Of a DNA stretch of 64,000 nucleotides, positions 12,852 through 25,990 are shown piece by piece. The notes under the pieces are model-generated. The model saw nothing but the letters and a program-made list of their open reading frames with translations. It was not told the DNA's origin and made no database searches. Positions within the stretch are counted from its first letter, which is position 1. The number at the start of each line of letters is the position of its first letter. The translations under genes were made by a program, and so were the position numbers. This DNA comes from Tachypleus tridentatus (Eukaryota; Arthropoda; Merostomata; Xiphosura; Limulidae): the NCBI RefSeq assembly GCF_004210375.1, contig NW_027467782.1, positions 24,903,276-24,967,275 on the forward strand. Direction: 5' to 3'.

Positions 12852-13012
12852 CTGAAAGAAAAAAAAAAATTACTGAATGCAAATTCAAATCTTAAAGCTT
12901 TGTCAGGTTTAAATATACATGTGTTACATTGAAGAATAAGGTAAAGTTTACAGAGTACTGATAACAGGATATATTTTGAAATTATAGGTTATAAATTATT
13001 TAGAAACAATAC

Positions 13013-13187
13013 TTTTTTAAAATAGGAATAAGGTGGTTCTTTATAGAAAGAATGAACTGTAGCCTGTTTTCATTCAAAACAGAAATGGAAGAGATGCAGT
13101 TGTTCAGGATGGTTTTCTTTATCAAACCAACCACTAATGTGAGTACATAAAATAACTTTAATACACAGTGATATAACGAGTTCTTAT
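13013..13187 (-). CDS. Gene A internal exon
   Basis: On the minus strand it enters in phase 1 after AATGTCAG and exits in phase 2 at AAAAAA|GTATTG. It encodes about 58 residues without a stop (KNSLYHCVLKLFYVLTLVVG, then NENRLQFILSIKNHLIPILK). The exit phase matches the next exon at 12851. Entry phase does not match the exon at 21506-21460 (exit phase 0), so at least one exon between them is unseen. It appears to be part of a helical-repeat protein. Confidence 0.6.
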
Positions 13188-13189
13188 CT

Positions 13190-15765
13190 GACATTATTTT
13201 GGATGACAAGGACATTTAGAATACTATGAGGTGGTTATGCTTTTCAGTGTTTCTTCTCTGTTTTCACAACAAATTATATTAACAATATTCCAAATTATGA
13301 AATTATAAGGAAATAGTGAAACTGATTTGAGTCATGAAGATGTTATTTCCATTATGATAAATAAAAAACATGAGAGATTAAAACAAATAATACATCAGAA
13401 CCAGCTAAGATTCCCCACAGTTTAAAAGAAGGTAAAAGATCAGATATGCAAGCACTGCTCTTTAACTTTTGATAGTTCAACAGACAGTGGAATGGAAGTT
13501 TGCCAACTTGACACCTATTCTTAAATAAACTGTAAATAGTTACTAAAGAAATTATAGGCTAGTTGGACTTATTTGTGTAGTAGGATAAATTCTAGAGAAG
13601 GAAATCACTCACTTAACAAACTGACATCATATGCAAAAGCAGACATCAATTTTCAAAGGTACTTTTGCCTTATTATATTTATTTTTTGGGAGAGGGTTAC
13701 TTGTTATTAAGACAATGGAAAAGAGTGGATTTAATGCAACTATGTTTACCATAAAGCTTTTGTTAATGTACTCCATCCCTGTAGCTAGGCAATTGGGAAA
13801 AGAAAGATCTCTGTGCAAGGTGGTGGCAGATGAACCCATAGCTTTGCATTTTTTCTTATCTAACTACCCCTTGAGACTGAAGAGAATGATCCTGAATAAG
13901 GAAACTATAGAATCCAGTGAATCATTCTTCATGATTCAGTGGTCACATAAGGGCCATTGAAGGTATGTCTTATGACCTTGTCCCAAAGGCATGAGGGATT
14001 TGAGTGAGGCCCACAATGCCAAAAGAGAAAGAACCATCAGTACCATAAGACAGGAAGGGTGAGCAAGAATCAAACTTCCTGTTTCACAGGCTGAGCACAA
14101 CTAAGATATGTGATGAAAAATATTCAGAGTGACAACACATGGAGTTAAAGCAAGAAGAGATGCCTCTCATCCAATAATAAAGCCTTAGATGTTTCTAAAA
14201 GTTGTGAACTTGGACATCCACAATCCTTGTAAAAAAAATGCCAATTCAGAGTTAGAAATGAGTCACTTTCAAACCTTGGATAATCCAAGAAATGATATAG
14301 ATCAGAAAGATTAATGAATGTACAACAGTTCCCGTTTTCTTCAGCTGAATAAATTGACAGGAATGAAACCCCAGAAGAACTGGTACAACCCTCTCTCTCT
14401 ACCCCTAGATCAACCAAACTCTGACAGCCCTAAAATGAAGTTCTGAAATTTGAGGATAAGCAGGAGACAGAAACACTAGTTTGTGTGCATCTTGCTGGTG
14501 AAGATATGAATTGAATGACTAATTCTGACTCGAGGACATATAGTGCCCATAGATCAATGGTAAGGCTCACCATATATCTAAACATTCTCAGAGAAAACCC
14601 AACAGACCCCAAAGTCATACAACAGTCACTAAATCTGCTGGCAGCATTCCAAACAAGCAGCAGAATCCTTGGATACAGACAGAGCTACTCTGGGCACCAG
14701 TGGACCAAGGGGCTGATGATGGGATCCTTAAATAGGGATGGAGATATGATCCCTTGCAGGACCAAGGAATAGTAAGATGCCTACAATAACATGGGTAGAT
14801 GTAGAAGTAGACAACTGAACCACTGTGCATGCTAAAAATTGTCCATCTGCGAACATGGTGATCCTGACAATCTTTCTAACAACGTTTAGAGGAGTAGTAA
14901 ATAATTTGAGATTATATTTCAGACAAGAGAAATCCTATAGAGTTGTAATATAATCAAGTTAACTACAGACTCCAATCCAGAACTCCACATTTCCAAGCTC
15001 AGAAGTTTTTTTGTTTTGTTTTTTTCAGTTAGAATATGCTTCTACCTGGCAGTTTGTAGACTAATTCAAGTAGTTCAGATAACCATGGTGAACAAGGTAT
15101 AGATGTTCCTTCATATAATTGAGGATTAAACCTCTCTATATGAACCATAATGTCAGTGGGTGAAAAAAAAAAAAAAAAAAAGCATTTGCCGCCAGACCTT
15201 TTAGCATCTAGTAAAATGCAGACTCAAAACATAAAACACTCAATATATCAACTAAAGAAAAGTAGTCAGAAGCAGCTTATCCCAAAGTGGCCTCCTGAGA
15301 AGTCAACAGAATAAATGAAAGGAAGAACATTCAAAATATTTCCAATGACTGCAGTACAGAGAAATCTATTATTACACACTCTGTTAAGAAAAATTGATAA
15401 CATTATCTGAATGAGATGCTTATGTACAATACTAGAATACAATGCATATTGATGCAGGTGGAAAGTGTCACAAGACACAATTTGCCAAGAACAACTAAGT
15501 AGGGTATAAAAGACAAGAGCAAATGAGAAAAATCAGACCAAAGCTAAGATGGGCAAAAGAAGAAACCATGGCAGTTGATTAATAACTGTAATCTGAGAGT
15601 AGATAACTATGTTTTGGAAAATATGTTTCTTACAGTTTTAATAATTTAGACACTTTCTCAGTGTGTCGGTCCTTTAAACAACGTATCCCAGCACATGATG
15701 TCATTTAATCTACTTGAGTATACATGTATAAATACTACATTTTGACCAATAAATACAAAGTAGGT
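13190..15765. other. Unclassified intron sequence, possibly an old retroelement
   Basis: About 2.5 kb without a recognised gene. Base composition at 13.6-15.5 kb is less AT-rich than the flanks and several short frames occur (13631-13960 plus; 14145-14830 minus). None shows a motif I can name. An A run of about 20 lies near 15163-15181. A degraded retroelement is plausible but unproven. Confidence 0.3.
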
Positions 15766-16655
15766 AGGTATTTCATGTTTATTGGCATGAAGCTACTAGG
15801 CTATCTGTGCCAAACAAGATGTAGAATACTACAGTGGTATATGGAAATTAAGGTAAAAATACAAAGAATGTGTAAAATTAAGACCTGCCAGGAAGACTGA
15901 AGCATGAAGTTCAAACTTGCTGTCAGTCACCTGAAGTTGGCCTTTCCAGTCCTGGGTTCAGGTCAAAATAAAATTAAAATGTGTAAAAGATATCATGCTA
16001 AAACAGTATATAGTCCAAGAAAAACCTCAAATTAAGTTAAAAATGCCAATGGTTCTTAAAAATGTAGAAACATGAGTGAGGCAGTCAGTATCAAATATGA
16101 CATTGGCTAATGTCAAGGGCAAACCTACCTTAAAAATATGTTGGAAATGGCATCATCGTTCTTGGTTGTAACAACGGCATGATGATAAAATATGTATGTC
16201 TGTGACCTGAGTGCCACACGGACCACACATTGGTGCATCAGTACCAGATAAAAGGAAGTGGTAAGTTATAAAACTGTGACCTATGCATAGCCTAGTGAAA
16301 ACAACTTCCTCCCTTCGATCTTTACAGAAACAGGATGGCCAAAGAGCTAAAAAAGACTTGATTTCAAAAAGCTTATTATTTCATTGCTCACTCCAGGTTG
16401 ACTGACAATTGGTGTACAGTTGGGTTTTGATAACTGGACCATAGTCCACGTATGGAACAGGTATGGTGGTGACAGAGCCAAAGCAGATGGACTTTGCCAC
16501 TGTCAGCTAGCTCATTCCCATGAATACCAACATGAGCTGGTATCCAAAAAACTGCACAGAGATAGATAATAGGGAGAGATGGGCCAGTTTGTTTTGCATA
16601 TTGATAAGAATAGGATAGTAACTAACATGGAATGATGTCAGGGCCAATAGACAGC

Positions 16656-18742
16656 TGAATGGTTGCTTGGTTGATTTAGTGTTTTATGGCACAAAGCAGA
16701 GAGGCTACCTGCACCAAATGTCCAGTAAAAAGGTAAAAGTAACTTCAGTAAAATTCATAAAAGGAAATTAAGGTAAAACAAAACAAAGTTAAAAAATAAA
16801 TAAATAAATAGCATAAAACCAATGTTTAGATCTAATCTGCAACATCAAGAGAAAAACTACAGTAATTCAAATTGTAATGGACTCGCCAGGAAGACTAACA
16901 GGTAACTACAAAAACCACCGTCAGTCACCTGAAGTTGGCCTTTCCAGTCCTGGTTTCGAGTTACTTAATGTTATGGTCAGTTTCTAATTTCAAATTGAAC
17001 TAAATGAACTGTGATCTTTAAAAGGGAGCCACATTAAAAAGGTGTAAAGTATAAATTAAAAAACTTAAATGGCATTAAAAAGATAAATAGCCTTTAAAAA
17101 ACTAAAAACTTTACCAAGTTGGACAGTGTTACCATTACCAATAACACTGTCTAATGTTACTAACAAACCTTGGGACAGAACATGCTTAAAATAGTGCCGT
17201 CGTTGTACATCATAATGATGACAAGAAAGTAAAAAGTGGCTTATTGTGATCTGAGTTTTACACAAACTACACATTGGTCAATCAGTTCCAGATAAAAGAA
17301 ATCAATGAGTTAAAAAATTGTGACCAAAGCGTAGTCTAGTTAGAACAACTTCCTCCTTCCTATCCTTATGGTAACAAGATGGCCAAAGTCCAATATGGAG
17401 TTTTATTTGGAAAAGCTTGTTTTTGCATTGCTCACTCCAAGTCAACTGCCAACTGGCATGGAGCCAAACCTTGAATACAGGACCCTAGTCCATGTATAAA
17501 ATAGGTACAGTGGTGTGAGTGCCAGAGCAGATAAACTTAGCTGCAGTGTCGGTAAGCTCGTTCCTGCAAATAACATCATGGGCCGGCATCCAAAAAAACT
17601 GGATAGAAGTAGATGTTAAAGAGAAATGGGCCAGTCGGTTTTGAATATTGGTAACAACAGGGTGTGAACCAATGTGAAGCAATTCCATGGCCAGCAGAGA
17701 ACTAAATGAATCAGTATGAATCATGCAGTTCGAGTACTGCTTAGCTTCTATGTGATCCAGGGCAAGAGAAATGGCATACAGTTCAGCAGTGAACATAGAA
17801 GTTGTAGAGGGGATTCTGTGCGTAACCACCAAACCACAACAAACCATGGCAGAGTCCACACAGTCATCTGATTTCGAACTATCTGTATAAATAGGAATGG
17901 AAAGATGGTTCAAAAGGTGTTGAGCAAATAGCAGAGAGTATTTCCAATCAGGTTTGTCTACTTTTCTCAGATGACTTTAAGATAGTTCACAATTGGGGAC
18001 TGCAAGAAGCCATGGTGGGATGGGCTGACCAGCAGATACAGCAATGTTATCCAAGGACAGACCCAATTTATCCAACTGCACCTTGATACAAAGACCAAAA
18101 AGAGCAATGGCAGACTGTTTGGTCTGAAAAAGTATGGCCCATCAAGGAATGAAAACACAACCCCAGGTGGGATGCTTTGGTAAGGAATGAAGTTTCAAAG
18201 CATACAGTAAAGACAACTGCAAATGGCAGAGGTGCAGAGAAGGTTCATGAGACTATGTATAAGCTCTGAACTGGGGAAGTGCAGAAAGCCCCAGTGCAGA
18301 GCTGAAGTCCTTGATGATGAATAGAGTCTAGCACCATTAAGGCCGATGGTCTGGTAGAGCCATAGACCAGTGATCCCTGGTTGAGTTTCGATCGAATAAG
18401 AGCACGATATATCTTTAGCATAGAATGTCAATCCGCTTCCCCAGTGGTGGTAGAGAGGACACAGAGGATGTTCAGTGCTCTTGTACATTTGACCCATAGC
18501 TGCTTGATGTGTGGTATAAAAGTCAGCTTACGGTCAAAGATAAGCCCCGAGAACTTAGTCTCAGAGACCACAGGCAGCACAACTTCACCTATATGGAGTT
18601 GAGGATCAGGGTGAATATCCCATTGACAGCAAAAGTGCATGCAAACGGTTTTGGAGAGAGAGAAGGTAAAGTCCTTTGCTGTGGTCCACTTCAGTGAACA
18701 ATTGAGGGCATTCTGCAGCTGCTGCTCAATATACCTCATGTT
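16656..18742 (-). mobile_element. RNase H-bearing LINE, copy C, nested in copy B
   Basis: A 5'-truncated copy in the same orientation. In order on the minus strand: a reverse transcriptase C-terminal part at 18739-18428 (TAKDFTFSLSKTVC, LIFDRKLTFIPHIKQLW); RNase H at 17913-17485 with IYTDSSKSDD, TAELYAISLALDHIE, IHTDSFSSLLAM and WMPAHDVICRNELTDTAAK; and a terminal zinc-finger-like CSLCKTQITISHFLLSCHHY at 17274. The 3' end at 16656 is the same CCAA-type tail as in copy A. The interrupted host sequence shares ctgaatg/ctgagtg at the two junctions, an imperfect target-site duplication. Confidence 0.9.
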
Positions 18743-19239
18743 CTGAGTGAATCAGTATAGATTGTACAATTCATGTATTGTATAGTTTCAATATGATTCA
18801 GGGCAAGAGAAATGGCATATAATTCAGCAGTGAACACAGAAACTGTAGAGGGGATTCTGTGTGCTACAACTGAACTCAATTAAGGCATCAAAGTCTGAGG
18901 GATGATAATGTATTCCAGGAGTAAGGTACAGAAAGCAAACAGTGATAATATGACCTAAGGAGATATGGATGGCTACAGCCTACAAGGGCGTCTTCAAAAA
19001 CAAGGACTGGGTGAACACATGTTGATCAACCAGCAGTGCTACTTCATGTCCTTGTCCTACATATGACCTGTTATTTTGGTATAAGGAGTATTGTCAAATT
19101 GTGACTGTATTAGTAGGTTTTAAAAATGTTTCCTGTAAAGAAAGACATTTGGGATAATAAAAGTCAGTCAAATCCTTGATGTCATTCTCATTTGGTGGAA
19201 AACCTCAACAGTTCCATTGGATTAGCGTGGCCATTTTTA

Positions 19240-20495
19240 TTTATTTTGGAGGAGAATATGGCACAGAGACCTTCTGCTTGCTACCATGCTTTTTTCTTTA
19301 CTGGGTGTTGGTCGGTCACCCTCTAATGATCCTGCTCTGGATCGAGTAGGCAGGTCAGAGTTTGTAGACACAAGTTCCAGTGATTGAGGACATGAACAAA
19401 TGGGTTTTTTAATTTATGGGGTGTCAAGAGAGGAAAACCAAATGGAAACACCTGGACTTGAACAAGGTGAAGTTTGGCAATGACTGGAAGATGTGGAATG
19501 GACAGATATAGAAGTAGATACTAATTCATTAACTTTGTTGATTTTGTAGGGTACTAGATTAAGGTGTGCTATTAAGGATTCTGTAGGAGACATGGAAAAG
19601 TCTGTCTGGACTCCTGCTGTAGTAGTGGAATGGACTGCAGCAACATAAGTCCAAGATGGAATTGTGAAGAGTAATTTCTAAGCCTCTGGATAAGTAATAT
19701 TGTTAACTGCCTTCAGACGTTGTATTTCTTTCTCTTCCACCCATTTAGGACAAGAAGTGAAATTGGAAGGATGTGGACCATTACAGTTAATACAATGTAG
19801 TTCTAGTTGGCATTCAAAAGCATCATGGTCTTTACCAGCACAAAGGGCACATGTCAAGGAACCATGGTAAGATGTTTTCAAATGACCAAATCGATGAAAA
19901 TGAAAATATCTAACAGGGTTAGGGATATAAGGCTGTACCTTACAATTCAGATATCCTGCCTTCATTTTGGTAGGAGGACGTGATGTTGTAAATGTTAATA
20001 TTAGAACATCTGTCGGCTCCATAATCCTGTATGTATGAGTAAAAATTCAATGAGCAGCTGTAACACCTTGGCTGGTGAAACCTGAGAGGATCTCAGACTC
20101 TGGAATGGTCTTTAAATCCCTCTCAACTATAACTCCTCTGGAAGAATTCAAAGTAGAATGATGAGTCACCTCAATGGGTATATCTCCAAAGGCCTTCGAT
20201 TTCAAGGAGTTTGAAATGTTGTCATGAAGCTGTTTCCACTAAAATGTCCCCAAACCATAAATTTTTTACTGATTTAAGAGAGTCAGCAAGTCCCTCTAAA
20301 CCCTTCTGAATAAAAAATGGAGACATCTGTCCTAAGGGCTTTCCAGTAGAAGAATGTATAATTAAAAATTGCAGGACAGATCCAAGTTGTGAGTTTGACC
20401 ATACAGATCATCAATATGTGGTCGTTTTCCAGTAGTTGGATTTTTCTCTATGCTGTCATGCATGTTCATTTTTTTTATTTGAGGGGTATCCATAA
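19240..20495 (-). pseudogene. LINE copy B ORF1 (Gag-like, zinc knuckles), broken
   Basis: The nucleic-acid-binding ORF1 protein of a Jockey-group LINE. It begins near 20493 (MDTPQIKKMNMHD) and passes through SSTGKPLGQMSPFFIQKGL and LADSLKSVKNLWFGDILVE with frameshifts. It ends with zinc knuckles at 20022-19678: CALCAGKDHDAFEC and CINCNGPHPSNFTSC, preceded by a third one whose first cysteine is changed to tyrosine (YFHFHRFGHLKTS). Such knuckles bind the element's RNA. Stops and frame changes show it is dead. Confidence 0.85.
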
Positions 20496-20940
20496 TAAAA
20501 AAAGAATATTTAGGTGCCCACTGACCCCACCCACCATGGGGCCCTATGAGGGGATGCACTACAGTGCCATGTAAGGTCACTGCAGTGACACCAGGGTTTC
20601 ATGAGCACTATACCTGAACATCAGTATCAGACATAATATCCACTACACTCATGGAGGATGTCCTACATTGGCACTCAGTTGACCCTGGCCCAAACAGACT
20701 AGCCAATTGATCTTGGGGGCCACTTCAAGACTGCCCATCTACAGGAATTCAAGGCCAAAATGGTGTGTTGGAGTTTGACATCTCAACCAGCAGGATCCTC
20801 TCCTCCCCTTCGTGGGTCACCACACACGACAAACACGCAGGTGGATGTTTAGATCCCAGAAGAGGTAAACTGAAAGTACAGAACCTTTTCTAAGAGGTCC
20901 CCTCACCATGCACAGGAATCCACACTGAGGGGCATAAATA

Positions 20941-21459
20941 CCAAGTCATGTGTAATAGCCTAGTAAATAGTTATGTTACGCGGTGGTTGTTATTGTATTG
21001 TAAATCATAAACTGACCAAAGAAATAAAATTTATATTTCAAATAGGACCCATCACTATTATAAGTGTGATAAAATATTTGTTTCAAATGAGTGTGATTTT
21101 TTATGAGATATAAATCTTTACTAATGCAAGGTCATAGGTAGATTCTATAGAAATGTTAATAGAAGGTATTTTATTCTATTTAACAAATAAAACTTCTCTC
21201 TCCCTTCTTTTACTACTTTATGAAATGGTGTTTAAAAGAAATAAACTCCATCATTATCTGTACCTTCACCTAATCCACTTTGTACAAAGCTTCTGGTCAA
21301 AGCTTGTCTCAAGTTACAACAGAATGAGTTCTTATATACAAAACATAAACTGCAAAAAGAATTACTTTAATAAAATAAATAATAATGCAGAGCAGCCCAC
21401 ACACATTTTCTATCTCATACAAAACTACTAAAAAACTTCTATTATTTTAAGGAACTAAC
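20941..21459. other. Intron sequence, nothing recognised
   Basis: AT-rich, no repeat or coding signal I can support. The 92-residue frame at 21153-21431 (plus) is low-complexity and not splice-bounded. Confidence 0.4.
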
Positions 21460-21506
21460 CCTGCAAAGCTTCAAGATGTCCATAATGCAGCAGTGAAGTT
21501 TTAAAA
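21460..21506 (-). CDS. Gene A exon 4
   Basis: A 47-nt exon on the minus strand with acceptor tatgtaaag and donor CAGG|GTTAGT. It enters in phase 1, matching exon 3, and exits in phase 0. Together with the split codon it reads VLKLHCCIMDILKLCR, which continues the hydrophobic helical pattern. Small size and a mediocre acceptor lower confidence. Confidence 0.55.
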
Positions 21507-22058
21507 CTTTACATATAAAGAAAGGAAGCTTTATTAGAAATCAATGGCAAAAAAAGACAATTTTGCATTTTGTGCAATGAACTTGAAAAATACAGTTTTT
21601 CAACTATTTCAGTTAATAACTAAAAACAAGTAACAAAGTTTACTGGTTTGTTACTTATATTCTGACAAACTGTGTTAGTGAATGCAGGAATTTTAACAAA
21701 TATAATTGAACATCACAAATTTGATGGAGGAGGTCAATACAAAACTAATGGTAAGTAATATGGAATTATTTTCAGTTATTCTATCCAGACAAATAAACTT
21801 GAAACCATATTATGTCATTTAAAATTTTATTTTGTATGAAATTTTGGATTAATTATCACAGAAATTTCAAAACATGAGATTAATTTATCCTTGTAAAAAC
21901 ATAAGATATTCAGAGATGGATACGATTAATACTGAAAATATCAGGATATATATACAGGAGACTAACTGCAATGAAACCATTAAGTTACTTCAATATATTC
22001 AATCAAAGAATAATTTCTAAAGCATATCTTAAGAGTGCTTTCCAAGTGAACAACCTAC

Positions 22059-22258
22059 CTAAAGCTAGAATACTTTGATTATCACTAGAAAGAGCTGTCA
22101 CATTCAGGTTTATATCTCCAACATCAGTTTCCATACAATCCTGGTATTTATTTCTCAGTCTTTCCATGACAAAATGTGAGGAAATTCTTCTCTACAATTA
22201 TCAACACATGTTAAAAGAGTTGGAGACACTGGAGCTTGCTTTTCCAGATCTTCGGCAA
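22059..22258 (-). CDS. Gene A exon 3, with a one-base frame lesion
   Basis: It has an acceptor tttacag and a donor TTTAG|GTAGGT. It enters in phase 1, matching exon 2, and reads VAEDLEKQAPVSPTLLTC, then VDNCREEFPH. The frame then stops (TGA) unless one base is added; after that it reads FVMERLRNKYQDC, METDVGDINLNVTALS and ends in phase 1, matching exon 4. Clear protein character before and after the lesion argues for an assembly error or a recent mutation rather than a chance frame. Confidence 0.75.
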
Positions 22259-25200
22259 CTGTAAATTAAAATATACAACTGATCCACAGAGATACAAAAA
22301 AATTAACATATTTGTTTACCAAAGTTTTTTCTGCTTCACCCACACAGAGTGTATTCTGACAAAGCAATCTTAACAGGTTTAGAACTTCCAAGCTGTAAAA
22401 GTTGAAAAATTACACAAACATGTAATAAGTTCTTCATATTATGTGCTTCTTAATTGAAATTTATAGTTTATTATGACACTGGAGGTGTAAAAATAGTTAA
22501 AATACTTCTGATAAAATAACTTCAAACATTTTAATAGAATGACTGAAAACAAATTAATTTAAAATGTGCCCTTCAGAACTGAAGTAATATAGGCAGTTGT
22601 CATAAAATTTATCCTGATGGAAATCACAATAAAAAAAAAATCTAATATATAACTAAACTGTCAATGAGCTACTATTTCTAACAGTTTTAAATCTCACTTT
22701 TTATGTAGTAAGAATAATAAAATTTTGAGAAGGTACTATTTTTTCAAGATGTATGAAGAAATAACATTCAACAAAACAACTTACAAAGGAACTTATAAAG
22801 TTAACATAATTTGAAAATAGTCTTTAAATAAATACTTCTGCAAAAACATTTTAACTAGTCTCCTGATGAACTACAAAGTTACTGACCTATTTATGTTTCT
22901 TGACCTTTTTCTCATAATCCTCTACTGATTAACAAGTGAAATTCAATATTACTGTTTCCAATAATTACCATGTTTTATTATTCCACCAATCAATTAATAG
23001 AAATTTCAATTATATCAGTTATCAGGAAAATAATAATCTAATTAAAATTATTGTTTCCAGTTATTTTACCTATTCAAGTAATCAAAATATTGTCACAAAA
23101 TCTGGCTCTCAGATCCCACAACAAAACATTTTTTTCTGTTCCACTACTGCCAAAAATGTTTTTAAATGTAACTGATTAATGAAGCTCTCGATTGATTAAT
23201 TATCAAATACAAGTAATCACTCAGCTCTAGTGTGAAAGCATGTATGAGAGAATTGAGATCCAGGAAAGAATAGTATGACAGATATTTCCTGTGTACAAGG
23301 GATGTGGTACAAATCTTTCACACAGGAGGAGGCTCTGATAGAGGTAAGAATTTATCTGAATTTCAATTTGTATTAAAAATTTAAACATATATATATAAGA
23401 AATGCCCTCTATCATAACTTTTAAGCTAGAACTCTCGTATCACCTGATGTGAGAAAGCAGAAAATGGAAAATATCAAATGACATGTAATAAGACTATTGA
23501 AATACATCAGTGTTAAGTGATCATAAAGAATACAACAACAAGCACTGGAAGTATGGTGGATTTCACTGAAGTCCTCTGAACTCAATAGTTGGTCCCAAAA
23601 CAATGTACTAGGTTGCATAAAATGCAAAACACCTACAAGTAAGTTTCTTCGAGAGCTGCATCTATGTTGAAGACGAAAACTGTACAAAATATTTATGATG
23701 TACTCTCAGGGCACCATCTTACAAGATAAAAAGATTTTCAAAAGACATGCAAAACTGAGAGTTCAACTGATTGCAATACATCTATATGTTTCCTACTGTT
23801 CTTGAAAACAAATCTGAAATATTAAGTATGAATATAATATTTCACTAATTCAGGTTTGATTGACCCTGAAACTCAGATAAAAGACAGACTTGAACATTCT
23901 TCTTAATTTGTTCCTACACACCTATATCAAAACTAACTTGTAACTGATCTCAAAATTGTCATACTATCCAAAAGCCTAGTTTTAAATTGTGTATTACACA
24001 TTTCAAATGTTTTGTATCTAATGTCAGAGTTTGAAAACATAATTAGATTTATGAATATACTTTAAAATCTTGACAGATCCAATCAAAGTAATTAATAATA
24101 GCCAAATTATGATGCATATGAATTCATACCACTGAAACTAAATGCTAAAACAACCTAATAAAATAGGCATAATAAAATCCTTTTTTACAATTTTAGAAGC
24201 TTTAAATCAACACACAAGTGGCTGTAATTGTGAATATACAACATGTTTCTAAATACAAAAGTACACTGTTAAGTCTAGGATGGTTTTATAACCATAACTT
24301 TTTTATTTTAAAGTTTAGTAAAACCTCTAAATGTTATAAGCACTATTATTCTAAACTTAAAGTTGATTCTGTTCACTAAGAAGAAAGAAAAAGTAGAAAT
24401 GAAAAACAAAATAGTAAATGAATAGTTAAGTCTGATTACATCAGTTGTGGTAAAAGCTGTCACATGTCAAAAGCAACATTCATACTTGAATTTGTTTCAG
24501 GATAAAAAAGTATCAAGACAGCTATTAATCAGCTTCTAAGTATCTTGTATATTCTTCTTTAACAAATATATTAAAAATGTGGAAAAATATATATAGTTCA
24601 AGTGGGTTGGATGATATGAACTTTACATAATTGTGACAACTTTATGTACTAAGTAATCACTTCATAAAGGTCTCCATAAACATATACACATACATTTGAG
24701 AAACTATTTATCTACAACTGTAAAACAAATGTGAATTGCAGGCAATTGCTTATCCCTATAAATGTCGTATCAGGATCATTCTTGAAGAAAAATCTTCAGG
24801 AAACAAGAATAAAAATCTTTCTGATATGACATTCAACACTGCATGGTAGTAGGTGCTGACTAATAAGAATCATCACACTCAGAAACCATTTTCTTTGGGT
24901 TTCCACAGACACCTATCACCTGAGATTATGAAAATTTGTAAAAAAAAAAAAAATTTCCACCACTGGCTGAAAGATAAGACAAACAAACAAGCAGGTAAAT
25001 TAATACAGACTGTATACAACTATCAAGTTCTTCAACAAAAGCTAAAATTTCATTATGTCCAACTATACCATGCAAAAGGCATTACAACAAACAGTTACCC
25101 ATCGAAAACTGTTTATACAAATAAAAAATACAAAAACTTTATGCTTAAAACACAATTCTGGACGAGAAATGACTTGAAACAGATGACACAGTCTGATGTG

Positions 25201-25895
25201 CAACATTTTATCTGTCTTATATTAATGTTAGAATAAAATTATGAAACACATAAAGAGAGATAATTGCCTTAGATGTGTTTTTCTGACAGTACATATACTA
25301 GAAGTGGTGTAATTGTGTGGAAAATTGCAATGGCAGTGAAACTTTTCAACTTCTTGTGACAGCCAGAGTGTACCTGAACATTTCCACTTTGTAATGCTGA
25401 ATCTCCATACTCATGAACAAAAAGCTCTTTGAAGACAATTTAACAATTCAATCTATTTTTATTGTTTGAAATTTATTTAAAAAGAATGAGTTAAAACTTC
25501 TTTCTTCCTTGACTAGACAAATTACCAGATCTCACAACAATGATCATTACATTTACTACCACAATTCTGTACTGACATCAATGAAGCAATATTTTATATT
25601 AAACTCCTACATGAATTAATTAAATTGAACAACTTTATAATATCTTATGCAAAATACCATGTGTCTAATCAAGAACATTAAATTCACATTCGTGAAATTT
25701 TTCCTCCAAATACAGCTGGCTTTTAAGACAAATCAGTAATGTTGGTGTGTCAATATTGTTTCTATTTACATGGAATTATTCTACAACTACCAATTGAAGT
25801 ACTTAATTATAAAAATGTTACTTTGTACAATAAAATTCCATTTTAAACACATAATATTATATATTAATATATGTATGGTTATTTTAAAGTCTTAC
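22259..25895. other. Gene A intron 2, nothing recognised
   Basis: AT-rich sequence between exons 3 and 2. No transposon signature was recognised by eye. The 127-residue plus-strand frame at 24853-25236 is Lys/Asn/Gln-rich, contains an A run, and has no recognisable motif or splice signals. Confidence 0.4.
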
Positions 25896-25990
25896 CTTTC
25901 TTGATGTCAGTAAATATTGTTACTATTAATTTATTCAACATCTTTCGATATTTTACAACCTGCACACCTGTGCTATCTTCTCCTTTTGAA
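25896..25990 (-). CDS. Gene A exon 2
   Basis: A 95-nt exon with a good acceptor (atatttttag) and donor (AAAG|GTAAGA). Phase 2 at entry and phase 1 at exit match exons 1 and 3. It reads SKGEDSTGVQVVKYRKMLNK then LIVTIFTDIKK. A predicted helical segment follows a polar N-terminal stretch. Not recognised as a known family. Confidence 0.8.

Larger units (their letters stand above)
15770..20940 (-). mobile_element. RNase H-bearing LINE, copy B, split by copy C
   Basis: Outer element in reverse orientation. Its 3' part is 15770-16655, and it resumes at 18743, where the RNase H segment interrupted at 16655 continues (gaatcagtatagatt... ggcaagagaaatggc). It then jumps near 18880 straight into the AP-endonuclease domain (18885-19235: IQWNC, LSLQETFLKP, VALLVDQHVFTQSLF), so the reverse transcriptase is deleted. 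ORF1 follows at 19240-20495. The 5' end near 20940 is approximate. Multiple stops and frameshifts. Confidence 0.85.

Noticed and set aside
14145-14830. Minus-strand ORFs suggesting a gene near 14.5 kb
   Set aside because: No splice borders, no recognisable domain and frequent stops between them; left as unclassified possible retroelement.
24853-25236. 127-residue plus-strand ORF
   Set aside because: Low-complexity Lys/Asn/Gln-rich translation with a homopolymer run, no motif, no splice signals, within the intron of gene A.
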